Below, in pieces: positions 9,086 through 16,781 of a DNA stretch of 64,000 nt; position 1 is the stretch's first letter; every line of letters starts with the position of its first letter. Source of the DNA: an uncultured Bacteroidales bacterium (GTDB taxonomy: Bacteria; Bacteroidota; Bacteroidia; Bacteroidales; Bacteroidaceae); contig CALFTK010000061.1 of NCBI GenBank assembly GCA_937916465.1, positions 1 to 64,000 of the forward strand. The letters are read 5' to 3'. Both the position numbers and the translations under genes were made by a program. The notes beneath the pieces were generated by a model. It was not told the DNA's origin. It did no database searches and saw only the letters and a program-made list of their open reading frames with translations.

Positions 9086-9510
9086 ATATTAAAAAACAGC
9101 AGGAATTTGATAAGAGGTATGCTCGTATGGCTTTAATATGGGCAGAAAATTCATATTGTACCCGTAGAAAGGTAGGTGCATTGGTGGTAAAAGACAGGAT
9201 GATTATCTCTGATGGTTATAATGGTACCCCTACAGGTTTTGAAAATATATGTGAAGACGATAATAACACATCCAAACCATACGTGTTACATGCCGAAGCA
9301 AATGCTATTACCAAACTTGCAAAGTCGAGTAACAGCAGCGAAGGTGCAACTCTGTATGTAACAGCATCACCATGTATAGAGTGTGCCAAATTGATAATTC
9401 AAGCAGGCATTAAACGTGTAGTTTATACTGAAAAATACAGATTGACCGATGGCATAGATTTATTGGAAAGAGCCGGCATAGTTGTGGATTATTTGGAACT
9501 TAACGATTGA
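9082..9510 (+). CDS. dCMP/cytidine deaminase family protein (ComEB-like)
   Basis: Zinc-dependent deaminase, 142 residues, likely converting dCMP to dUMP for thymidylate synthesis. Zinc ligands and catalytic Glu are in HAEANAI (His-Ala-Glu) and PCIECAKLI (Cys-x-x-Cys). The N-terminal segment with CTRRKVGALVV and ISDGYNGTPTGF is typical of dCMP deaminases. Start overlaps the regulator stop by four bases, and the end abuts the S41 protease gene. Confidence 0.9.
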   Translation: MNIKKQQEFDKRYARMALIWAENSYCTRRKVGALVVKDRMIISDGYNGTPTGFENICEDDNNTSKPYVLHAEANAITKLAKSSNSSEGATLYVTASPCIECAKLIIQAGIKRVVYTEKYRLTDGIDLLERAGIVVDYLELND

Positions 9511-9518
9511 CGTTTGGT

Positions 9519-11120
9519 ATGAAGAAAATTTATGCAATAATATTGCTGATATTTGCTTTGATTGGAGGTTTTATAGCTGGTGGTTATACTATCTTTAGAA
9601 TATGGCAACGTGAGAATGTGAAGATTGAGAATTTTTTGCGTGTCAGCAACAGAACCAACAAAGTTAGTACTCTGCTTACTGCAATGGAGCATAGTTATGT
9701 GGAAGAGATTGATGTGGATTCTCTTATAGAAGAGGTGTTGCCAATGATTTTGGACGAATTGGATCCACATTCGGCATACTATCCTGCAGAAGAGGCTCAA
9801 ATTAGTAACGATGAACTGCACGGAAGTTTTTCCGGTATAGGTATTCAGTTCTCTGTTCAGGAAGATACTATAAGAGTGAACAGTGTGATTCGTGGAGGAC
9901 CATCGGAAAAGGTGGGTGTGCTGGCAGGCGATAGGATTATTCTTATCGATGATTCTCTATATGCAGGTCAGGGTATATCGAGCAATGATGTAGTAAAAAA
10001 TCTAAAGGGTCCAGAAGGGTCTGAGGTTACTATCAGTGTGATGCGTACCGGTGAACCCGAACTTATAGACTTTACAATAGAACGTGGTCCTATTCCGCTA
10101 AAGAGTGTTGACGCAAGTTATATGATAACAAGCGATATAGGTTATATCTTGATAAATAAATTCGGAGAAACTACATACACCGAAATGATGAATTCCCTTG
10201 CGAATCTGAAGAATTTGGGAATGAAAAAACTGATTGTGGATTTGCGTGGAAATACCGGTGGATATTTGGGTACAGCCATTCAGATGGTGAATGAATTCCT
10301 TCCAAAAAATGACATGATAGTCTATACTGAAGGTGCTCATAGTCGTTATGCCGAACAGCGTGCAAACGGACACGGCAGGTATCAGAATATTCCGCTTGTG
10401 GTGATGATTGATGAAACAAGTGCTTCTGCGAGTGAAATTTTTGCCGGTGCTATACAGGATAATGACCGTGGTACTATAGTAGGACGCCGTTCATATGGTA
10501 AGGGATTGGTTCAGGAACCTATAGATTTTTCTGACGGTTCAAGTATAAGACTAACCATTGCCCGTTATTACACACCGTCCGGTCGCTGTATTCAGAAACC
10601 GTATGGTGAAGATGGCGAAGATTATGCCATGGATATTGTAAAACGTTATGAGCATGGCGAATTTTTCTCTGCCGATAGTGTTAAGCATAATGAAAACGAA
10701 GTGTATAAGACCAAAAATGGTCGTACAGTATATGGTGGCGGTGGTATTATGCCTGACCATTTTGTGCCGCAGGATACTATAGCCTATTCTGAATATTATG
10801 CTTCTATAGTAAGAAAGAGTATTGTCAATAAGTTTTCGTTCCGTTATGTTGATGGTCGTAGAACTGAACTTGCCAAATATGATTCTACAGATAAACTGGC
10901 CACCTATTTAGATAATAACAATGTACTAGCACAGTTGCAGCAGGCGGCAGATAAAGATGGTGTAAAGCGCGATTCAAGTGCTACTGCCGAAGCTATTGCA
11001 CAGTTAAAGAGATTGCTCTATGCTACCATTATTTATGATGCTATGGAGATGGAAGATTATGTAAAGTATATTAATGAAGATGACAGTACGGTGAAAAAAG
11101 CTATAGAGGTGCTTGAATAA
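9519..11120 (+). CDS. S41 family C-terminal processing protease (CtpA-like)
   Basis: Periplasmic serine protease, about 533 residues. An N-terminal membrane anchor/signal (about 1-22) is followed by a PDZ domain (about 90-175) and the S41 catalytic core with the family segments VDLRGNTGGYL, IDETSASASEIFAGA (catalytic Ser) and GRRSYGKGLVQ (catalytic Lys). The C-terminal 150 residues are an extension common in Bacteroidetes members. I chose the ATG at 9519 (MKKIYAII); an in-frame TTG at 9507 overlaps the deaminase stop. Third gene of the regulator/deaminase run. Confidence 0.93.
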   Translation: MKKIYAIILLIFALIGGFIAGGYTIFRIWQRENVKIENFLRVSNRTNKVSTLLTAMEHSYVEEIDVDSLIEEVLPMILDELDPHSAYYPAEEAQISNDELHGSFSGIGIQFSVQEDTIRVNSVIRGGPSEKVGVLAGDRIILIDDSLYAGQGISSNDVVKNLKGPEGSEVTISVMRTGEPELIDFTIERGPIPLKSVDASYMITSDIGYILINKFGETTYTEMMNSLANLKNLGMKKLIVDLRGNTGGYLGTAIQMVNEFLPKNDMIVYTEGAHSRYAEQRANGHGRYQNIPLVVMIDETSASASEIFAGAIQDNDRGTIVGRRSYGKGLVQEPIDFSDGSSIRLTIARYYTPSGRCIQKPYGEDGEDYAMDIVKRYEHGEFFSADSVKHNENEVYKTKNGRTVYGGGGIMPDHFVPQDTIAYSEYYASIVRKSIVNKFSFRYVDGRRTELAKYDSTDKLATYLDNNNVLAQLQQAADKDGVKRDSSATAEAIAQLKRLLYATIIYDAMEMEDYVKYINEDDSTVKKAIEVLE

Positions 11121-11126
11121 TACTGT

Positions 11127-11417
11127 CTATTTGAATACAATTTGAGTGATCACCTGGGCTCCCACGTGGTCATTCACTTTTTTTGTAAGCAGGCTGCGTT
11201 TCATAAGTAGTTCGTTTCTTACTACCGATGATGATACCGATACAAACATAGTCTGATTGTAGATCTTTATATCTGTGGTGTATTTTGATATGGCCGGTCC
11301 AACTATGCTACTCCAGGCTTGTGTTGCTCTGAATTCATTTAGTGGTGTCTCCAGACCATTATCGCGTAGGTACTGATAAATGACATCTTTTATTCCTTCG
11401 GTCTTTTTCCTTTTCAT
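11127..11417 (-). CDS. DUF721 (DciA-like) domain protein
   Basis: 96 residues. It has the conserved DUF721 pattern: an N-terminal helix, WSSIVGPAISKYT (Trp-x-x-[IV]-V-G), IYNQTMFVSVSSSVVRNEL and a terminal LLTKKVNDHVG segment. DUF721 proteins include DciA, which loads the replicative helicase in bacteria lacking DnaC; a replication role fits with recF directly upstream. The start overlaps the recF stop by four bases, so the two are translationally coupled. Converges on the S41 protease gene with only six bases between stops. Confidence 0.85.
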   Translation of the reverse strand: MKRKKTEGIKDVIYQYLRDNGLETPLNEFRATQAWSSIVGPAISKYTTDIKIYNQTMFVSVSSSVVRNELLMKRSLLTKKVNDHVGAQVITQIVFK

Positions 11418-12508
11418 AGAACAGTTCCTTTATCAATAGAGAACACCTTATATTCGCAATCCAAACCGGATATCATCTGCTCTATGTTGGTGCGGTTTAC
11501 ATCGGTTATAAATATCTGACCGAATCTCTTATCGGCTACTAATTTAAGTATGCTGTTCACTCTGTTTGAATCTAATTTGTCAAATATATCGTCTAACAGC
11601 AATATAGGTTTTTTGCCGTTGCACACTTGGCACAGCAACATATATTGAGCAAGTTTTAGCGCAGTAAGATAGCTTTTGGACTGTCCTTGCGACCCCTCTC
11701 TCTTTATGGGGTAGCCTTCAAGTTCCATTATCAGATCATCTTTGTGTATGCCATGCAGAGTGTAGCCCACTATGCGTTCTTTTTGCCTGTTTCCTGTTAA
11801 TTGCTCTATTAGACTTCCTCTGTCCAAATGGGAAGTGTAACTGAATGAAACTCTCTCAGAACCGCCCGATATAGCAACATATAGTTCCTGAAAGTAAGGA
11901 ATTATGCTATCTATCAGTTCTTTGCGTTTTTGGTAAATTATGTTTGCGGAATCGGACATTACCTGCTCCCACATAAGGAATAGATCGGAGTCGGGCATTG
12001 TCTCCATTTTAAGCATAGTATTACGCTGGGTAAGCGCTTTGTTGTAGTTAATAAGCTGTTTCAGATACTCCTTGTCATATTGTGATATCATCACATCCAG
12101 AAATTTGCGTCTCTCTTCGCTGCCGCCTATTATAAGCTGTGTATCGGAAGGCGATACAATTACCAATGGAATGTAGCCTATGTGTTCAGAAAAGCGCTGA
12201 TACTCTTTCTTGTCTTTTTTTATCAGTTTTCTGCCCTTCTGTTTGGCTACGCACGATATGGTGCTCTTGCTGCCGTCAGGCATACTGTAGATGCCTTGCA
12301 GTTGAAATGCTTCTGCACCATGACGGATAATCTGTGAATCGAGCGAATTGAATGCACTTTTACAGAACGACAGGTAATAGACTGCATCCAAAAGGTTGGT
12401 TTTGCCTACACCGTTATTACCTGCAAAGCAGTTGATTTTGGGCGATAACTCCAATTCTGCTAACTGTAGGTTCCTGTAATCTGCTACAAAAAGATGTTCT
12501 AAATACAC
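11414..12508 (-). CDS. recF: DNA replication and repair protein RecF
   Basis: SMC-like ATPase that helps load RecA at gaps, 364 residues (usual length about 360-370). Walker A is AGNNGVGKTNLL near 29-40; the signature segment is SQGQSKSYLTALKLAQ; Walker B/D-loop is PILLLDDIFDKLDSNR. The starting motif MYLEHLFVADYRNLQ is typical of RecF. First gene of a two-gene unit with DUF721. Confidence 0.96.
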   Translation of the reverse strand: MYLEHLFVADYRNLQLAELELSPKINCFAGNNGVGKTNLLDAVYYLSFCKSAFNSLDSQIIRHGAEAFQLQGIYSMPDGSKSTISCVAKQKGRKLIKKDKKEYQRFSEHIGYIPLVIVSPSDTQLIIGGSEERRKFLDVMISQYDKEYLKQLINYNKALTQRNTMLKMETMPDSDLFLMWEQVMSDSANIIYQKRKELIDSIIPYFQELYVAISGGSERVSFSYTSHLDRGSLIEQLTGNRQKERIVGYTLHGIHKDDLIMELEGYPIKREGSQGQSKSYLTALKLAQYMLLCQVCNGKKPILLLDDIFDKLDSNRVNSILKLVADKRFGQIFITDVNRTNIEQMISGLDCEYKVFSIDKGTVL

Positions 12509-12533
12509 TGGCTTAATTTTTTGCGAAGGTACA

Positions 12534-12541
12534 AATATTTG
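12534..12541 (-). promoter_or_regulatory. Possible -7 box for recF
   Basis: Reads TACCTTCG on the minus strand, one mismatch from TAnnTTTG, 26 bases before the recF start. Confidence 0.35.
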
Positions 12542-12607
12542 GGCGGTAAATAGTAAGTTTACTTTGATATTTCACATTATAAAAGCTGCAATATTAAATA
12601 TTAATGC

Positions 12608-12615
12608 TACTTTTG
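12608..12615 (+). promoter_or_regulatory. -7 promoter box for the GH97 gene
   Basis: TACTTTTG, a full TAnnTTTG match, 33 bases upstream of the ATG. No clear -33 element. Confidence 0.4.
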
Positions 12616-12647
12616 TGATGTTACTAATTATTATATAATAGGTTACT

Positions 12648-14507
12648 ATGAAAAAGTTATTCTTGTTGTGTGTGGTAATACTCACTATGGTGGGTTGTAT
12701 AGAGGTTAAAAATGTTTTATCGTTTTATTTTAACCAAATTGGAATTCAAGTAAATTACGATGATAGCGATTTTACTATCTACTATAGGACTGACGATAGT
12801 ATAAAAGTGCCTTTAGTGAAAGTGTCCGATTTGGGGTATGAAATTAAGGACGATACCACCGATTTCAAATTGGTTAATGTGAGTGTGGGAAAGATGATTG
12901 CTAATGAATACAATATGATAAGTGGAAAACGCAGTAATATTGTTAATTATGCCTTGGAAAGAGTTTTTTCTTTTGAAAGCGGTGCCGGGACCAAGATGAA
13001 GATGTATTTAAGGGTTTATTCTGATGGTGTGGCTTTCCGCTTCGAATTTCCGCAAAATGTGGTGCTTACCAAATCGACCACCACTTATAATATTCCACAA
13101 GGTTTGAAGAGATGGACTCAGAAGTGGCACGAATCATACGAAGATTTCTATCCGCTTAATACCGATGGCGTAGGTAATAATCGTGGTGGCGATTGGGGCT
13201 ATCCTGCTCTGTTTGAAATGAATGATTCAGTATTTATGTTGCTTACCGAAGCCGATGTTACTCGCGAAAACTGTGGTTCATGGTTGAATAACAGAGAAGA
13301 CCGCACACGTTACAGAATACGTATGCAGGAAGATGAAATGGTATGCAAGAAAGGGTGGAAATCTACCTGGAATGTGGCTATTATTGGTTCGCTTGCCGAT
13401 GTGGTGGAATCTACTTTGGTTACAGATGTAAGTACTCCATGTGCTATAGGAGATACATCATGGATAGAACCGGGACTGGTATCGTGGATTTATTGGGCAT
13501 ATAATCACGGATCGAAAGATTTCCAGATAGTCAAGAAGTATATAGATTTTGCAGTGGATATGAATCTGCCTTACGTTCTTATAGATTGGGAATGGGACGA
13601 AATGTCCAATGGTGGCAATCTGGATGATGCCATTGCATACGCAAAGGAACGTGGCATTAAACCTTTACTGTGGTATAATTCATCTACTGCCTGGTTAGGT
13701 CCGGGACCTCTGTATCGCCTTAACAATAAGGAGAACAGAGAGAAAGAATTTGCTAAACTGCAACAGATGGGAGTAAAGGGTATTAAGGTGGATTTCTTCC
13801 AAAAGGACAGTCTTTCTACCATGAACTATTTTATAGATATCCTGGAAGATGCTGCCAAATATGAACTGATGGTTAATTTCCATGGTGCTACTATTCCGCG
13901 TGGTTTTCAGCGTACCTATCCGAATATGGTATCTGTAGAGGGTGTTTATGGCGCTGAATGGTATAATAATGCTCCGGTGCTTACAAACAGAGCAGCAGCT
14001 CATAACTGTACATTGCCATTTACCAGAAATGTGGTAGGTCCAATGGATTATACTCCTTGTACTTTTACAAATTCTCAGTTCCCGCATATCACTACCGATG
14101 CTCATGAACTGGCTCTGCTTGTAGTGTTTGAATCTACTCTTCAACATCTGGCAGACCGTCCTGAAGGGTATATGGCTCAGAGTGAAGATGTGCGTAATTT
14201 TATTTCATCACTGCCTACGGTATGGGATGATACCAAACTGCTGGCAGGTTATCCGGGTGAATATGTGGTAATGGCACGCAGATGTGGCGAAAAGTGGTAT
14301 ATAGGTGGTCTGAATGGCAGTGATGAAGAGAAAAACATTACATTTAATCTGCCTGCAGAAATATCTACAAGCGTTCTTTTTGTTGATACTCAGGCTGAAT
14401 ATGAACAGGAGAACTGTATGATAGATAAGGTGGATTTTTCTGCTACAGCAAATAGTTCGGTAGAAATTATATGCCAGCCTCGTGGCGGATTTGTCCTTAC
14501 CAACTAA
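12648..14507 (+). CDS. GH97 family alpha-glycosidase, probable lipoprotein
   Basis: 619 residues, usual GH97 length. A short signal ends in a lipobox-like VGC near residue 17. The N-terminal beta-supersandwich (about 25-270) is followed by a TIM barrel with YVLIDWEWDEMSNGG, IKPLLWYNSSTAW, KGIKVDFFQKD and NFHGATIPRGFQRTYPN segments, all typical of GH97, then a small beta domain. The family includes inverting alpha-glucosidases (SusB) and retaining alpha-galactosidases; the subgroup is not resolved here. It stands alone, without SusA/C/D partners, so starch use cannot be inferred. Confidence 0.9.
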   Translation: MKKLFLLCVVILTMVGCIEVKNVLSFYFNQIGIQVNYDDSDFTIYYRTDDSIKVPLVKVSDLGYEIKDDTTDFKLVNVSVGKMIANEYNMISGKRSNIVNYALERVFSFESGAGTKMKMYLRVYSDGVAFRFEFPQNVVLTKSTTTYNIPQGLKRWTQKWHESYEDFYPLNTDGVGNNRGGDWGYPALFEMNDSVFMLLTEADVTRENCGSWLNNREDRTRYRIRMQEDEMVCKKGWKSTWNVAIIGSLADVVESTLVTDVSTPCAIGDTSWIEPGLVSWIYWAYNHGSKDFQIVKKYIDFAVDMNLPYVLIDWEWDEMSNGGNLDDAIAYAKERGIKPLLWYNSSTAWLGPGPLYRLNNKENREKEFAKLQQMGVKGIKVDFFQKDSLSTMNYFIDILEDAAKYELMVNFHGATIPRGFQRTYPNMVSVEGVYGAEWYNNAPVLTNRAAAHNCTLPFTRNVVGPMDYTPCTFTNSQFPHITTDAHELALLVVFESTLQHLADRPEGYMAQSEDVRNFISSLPTVWDDTKLLAGYPGEYVVMARRCGEKWYIGGLNGSDEEKNITFNLPAEISTSVLFVDTQAEYEQENCMIDKVDFSATANSSVEIICQPRGGFVLTN

Positions 14508-14619
14508 GTATGGTTGATTTTTAAAATATGAATTGATTATGTAGGTAGTTTTTCCGGAAAAAAATATCTCCGAAAAGTATTTTTGTGAACATAAATATAC
14601 AAATTGAATAAAGTGGCTG

Positions 14620-14627
14620 TATCTTTG
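14620..14627 (+). promoter_or_regulatory. -7 promoter box for the TlpA-like gene
   Basis: TATCTTTG, a full match to TAnnTTTG, 23 bases before the ATG at 14650. Confidence 0.5.
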
Positions 14628-14649
14628 CAGTAAAAATTAGATTAAACGT

Positions 14650-15747
14650 ATGAAAAAGAACTTGTTTATATTAGTGGCATTTGTTGCTTTATTCGCAACA
14701 TCATGCAAGAAGCAACAGAGTAAGGAATTTGTTTTTACACCAATGGAGTGTGACACTATTGAGTTTGTTATTGAAGGCTTGCTGAGCGAAGGCGCACACA
14801 ATCTGTTTATTCAGGAACTCTCATCTTCAGAAAAAACACAAAGATATGCGAATTATACAGAAGATGGAAAGTTTACCCAGACAGTTCGTGTGCCAATGTA
14901 TAAGTTCATTGAAATTGAAGATGAAAATGACGCTTCAATGGTAGTTATGGCAGATCCTGAAATGTCAAAGGTTGTGGTAGATTTCAATAGTAACACTTTG
15001 ATAGAGGGATCTGATGTTAACAAGGTTTTTATTAAGTATCAGCAGGATATAGCTGCTCTTGGAGCAGAGGTTGAACAGTTACAAAGCACAGACAGTCCGG
15101 ATTTTGACGAGTTGATAAAGCGTTATTGCAATCTGTCATGGGAGTTTATTAAGGCTAATCTGGATAATATTCTTCCTGTTTATCCTCTGTACTTCAATGA
15201 TATGCTTTTTGAACTTAGTCACGAACAACTTGCAGAGTGCATGAAGGAAGAGTATATGTTTACTGCCCACCCTGATATGGATTATGTCTGGAAGTTCTAC
15301 ATGGCTTTGCAGAAACGTTTGCCCGGTCAAAAGTTCCACAATCTGGAAATGGCCGATACAGCAGGTGTTATGCATAGCCTTTCAGAGTATGTTGGTAAAG
15401 GTAATTATGTCCTAATAGATTTTTGGGCTTCATGGTGCGGTCCATGTATAGCTTCCATGCCTGCTTTGAAGGAGATTTACAATACTTATTCAAGCAAGGG
15501 CTTGCAGATTGTTGGTCTCTCTTTTGACATCGAGCATGAAAACTGGGTAGATGCTATTAATCGTTTGGAGTTGCCATGGATTCACCTTTCAGATTTAAAG
15601 GGTTGGGAAACTATTGCTTCTGAAATTTATGGTGTAAGTGCTATTCCTGAAATGATACTGATTTCGCCTAAGGGTGAAATAGTTGCTATAGGCCTTCATG
15701 GTGAAGAACTGGAAACTACTATCGCAGAAGTTTTTGCTGACAAGTAG
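14650..15747 (+). CDS. TlpA-like thioredoxin-fold lipoprotein with DUF4369-type N-terminus
   Basis: Cell-envelope thiol-disulfide oxidoreductase, 365 residues. Lipobox FATSC gives a lipidated Cys19. Residues about 30-220 form the beta- then helix-rich region common before Bacteroidetes TlpA domains. The thioredoxin domain starts near 225 and has the active site WASWCGPC (C263, C266) and the cis-Pro region AIPEMI. Such proteins are thought to reduce or shuttle disulfides outside the cytoplasm. It follows GH97 by 142 bp with its own promoter box, so it may be independent. Confidence 0.9.
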   Translation: MKKNLFILVAFVALFATSCKKQQSKEFVFTPMECDTIEFVIEGLLSEGAHNLFIQELSSSEKTQRYANYTEDGKFTQTVRVPMYKFIEIEDENDASMVVMADPEMSKVVVDFNSNTLIEGSDVNKVFIKYQQDIAALGAEVEQLQSTDSPDFDELIKRYCNLSWEFIKANLDNILPVYPLYFNDMLFELSHEQLAECMKEEYMFTAHPDMDYVWKFYMALQKRLPGQKFHNLEMADTAGVMHSLSEYVGKGNYVLIDFWASWCGPCIASMPALKEIYNTYSSKGLQIVGLSFDIEHENWVDAINRLELPWIHLSDLKGWETIASEIYGVSAIPEMILISPKGEIVAIGLHGEELETTIAEVFADK

Positions 15748-15810
15748 TACTACCAATTGCGTCATACAAGTGGGCAACATAAAAATACATACCCCCCCCG
15801 GATATTTTGA
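15748..15810. other. Spacer with a C8 tract
   Basis: Short non-coding stretch between the TlpA-like stop and the IS3 remnant. It holds a run of eight C at 15792-15799; nothing else is recognised. With the remnant and the HigB promoter it fills the 358-bp gap up to 16105. Confidence 0.4.
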
Positions 15811-15832
15811 TGTGACCCCCAAAAAGTTGGAC
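15811..15832. repeat. IS3-family-like terminal inverted repeat
   Basis: Begins TGTGACCCCCAAAAAGTTGG, resembling the ends of many IS3-family elements (a ...CCCCAAAAAGTTGGAC... pattern). It lies just beyond the stop of the transposase remnant, where the right end of an IS3 element is expected. No matching left end was found in the window. Confidence 0.55.
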
Positions 15833-15847
15833 GGTTTAACATTATTA

Positions 15848-15973
15848 TCAGGATCGCTTAGATTGGAATAAAGCTCGGTATTACACCGGGCTTTTTCCAA
15901 TTAGCCTCAGTTTTATTATATCACTATTGTAGGGGTTACCCAATTCTGTTTCGCGCTGCCCAAACACATCAAA
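15848..15973 (-). pseudogene. Remnant of IS3-family transposase (OrfB C-terminus)
   Basis: The minus strand encodes the last about 40 residues of an IS3-type DDE transposase: a YNSDIIKLRL segment, then GKSPV, a stop, YRALFQSKRS and a double stop. IS3 OrfB proteins end with a pattern like YNN-RIK-KL-G-SPVQYR, so the stop at 15881-15883 (TAA) most simply replaces a CAA Gln codon. Everything upstream of the fragment is gone. The element is therefore dead, marking an old insertion at the edge of the toxin-antitoxin patch. Assignment is from the family pattern, not from a search. Confidence 0.6.
15872..15897 (+). terminator. Possible terminator hairpin
   Basis: Stem agctcggt / accgggct (one G-T pair) with a short loop followed by five T on the plus strand, inside the IS remnant. 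It could end transcription from the TlpA-like gene. Confidence 0.35.
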
Positions 15974-16055
15974 TTATTCATCATAGTTATATAGTTCCAA
16001 TTGTGAATAAAAAAATCTTTGAAAAGCGTACTTTATTTGGATTATGGAAAAAACT

Positions 16056-16085
16056 TTTGAATTTCAGAATTATTGGTTATCTTTG
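16056..16085 (+). promoter_or_regulatory. Promoter of the HigBA operon
   Basis: TTTG at 16056-16059 and TATCTTTG at 16078-16085 with an 18-base spacer, close to the Bacteroidetes consensus. The HigB ATG lies 20 bases past the -7 box, which favours the start at 16106. Confidence 0.6.
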
Positions 16086-16105
16086 CAAAAATAATAGAAA
16101 GTACT

Positions 16106-16399
16106 ATGAGAATATTTACAGAGCAGACTTTGAAGGAATATATAGAAAAGCATCCTGATACACGTATTGCCTTGCAGGAGTGGGTATCAATTGTTAAACG
16201 TAGTGAATGGAGATGCTTTGCTGATGTTAAAGCTACATTTAATAGTGTGGATAATATTGGAAATCAGCGTTATGTGTTCAATATCAAAGGGAATAACCAT
16301 CGTTTGGTGGTGGTTATTAAGTTTACAATCCGGTTTGTGTATATACGGTTTATTGGTACACATGCCGAGTATGACAAAATAGATAGTAGAACCATATAA
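16106..16399 (+). CDS. higB: HigB-family toxin (mRNA interferase)
   Basis: 97 residues when started at 16106 (MRIFTEQTL); an upstream in-frame start at 16073 would sit at the promoter and is rejected. The RelE-fold HigB signature is clear: an N-terminal helix-rich part, RYVFNIKGNNHRLVV, and the C-terminal IRFIGTHAEYDKID. HigB cleaves mRNA on ribosomes and is neutralised by HigA. The toxin gene precedes the antitoxin, the order typical of higBA, with 12 bp between them. Confidence 0.93.
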   Translation: MRIFTEQTLKEYIEKHPDTRIALQEWVSIVKRSEWRCFADVKATFNSVDNIGNQRYVFNIKGNNHRLVVVIKFTIRFVYIRFIGTHAEYDKIDSRTI

Positions 16400-16411
16400 T
16401 GGATGTAGGAT

Positions 16412-16780
16412 ATGGCAAAGATTGAAAATAAAATTCAGTATGAATGGGCTGTAAAGCGCGTAGAAGAGTTGCTCCCGTTGGTTGATGATAATACACCATT
16501 GACCGACCCTAATAGCATTGAATTGGAACTGCTGTCAAATATGGTGGCAGATTATTCTGAAGAACATTTTGCAATTGGTGAACCTTCTTTAGCAGAGGTG
16601 ATGAAACTGCGTATGTTTGAGATGGGTATTACACAGAGCGGTCTTGCTAAAATACTTGGAGTTAGTCCTTCCCGTATAAGTGAATATCTGTCCGGCAAAT
16701 GTGAACCTACCCTGAAGGTGGGGCGTGAGATTAGCAGAAAATTGAATATTGATGCTAATATTGTGTTGGGCGTTTTTTAA
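16412..16780 (+). CDS. higA: HigA-family antitoxin (XRE helix-turn-helix)
   Basis: 122 residues. The C-terminal part (about 65-120) is an HTH_XRE DNA-binding domain (LRMFEMGITQSGLAKILGV, then SRISEYLSGK); the N-terminal part is the acidic helical region seen in the long HigA type. It should bind HigB and repress the operon promoter. The stop is one base away from the stop of the convergent YgiQ gene. Confidence 0.92.
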   Translation: MAKIENKIQYEWAVKRVEELLPLVDDNTPLTDPNSIELELLSNMVADYSEEHFAIGEPSLAEVMKLRMFEMGITQSGLAKILGVSPSRISEYLSGKCEPTLKVGREISRKLNIDANIVLGVF

Positions 16781-16781
16781 A

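Noticed and set aside
15792..15799. C8 tract as a phase-variation switch
   Set aside because: It lies between genes, not in a coding frame or between promoter boxes of an intact gene.
15595..15900. Minus-strand frame of about 100 codons crossing the TlpA-like end
   Set aside because: It overlaps the real thioredoxin gene and the IS remnant; its parts read as IS end and antisense sequence.
16073..16105. Longer HigB start
   Set aside because: It would place the start codon in the -7 box TATCTTTG; the ATG at 16106 gives normal HigB length.
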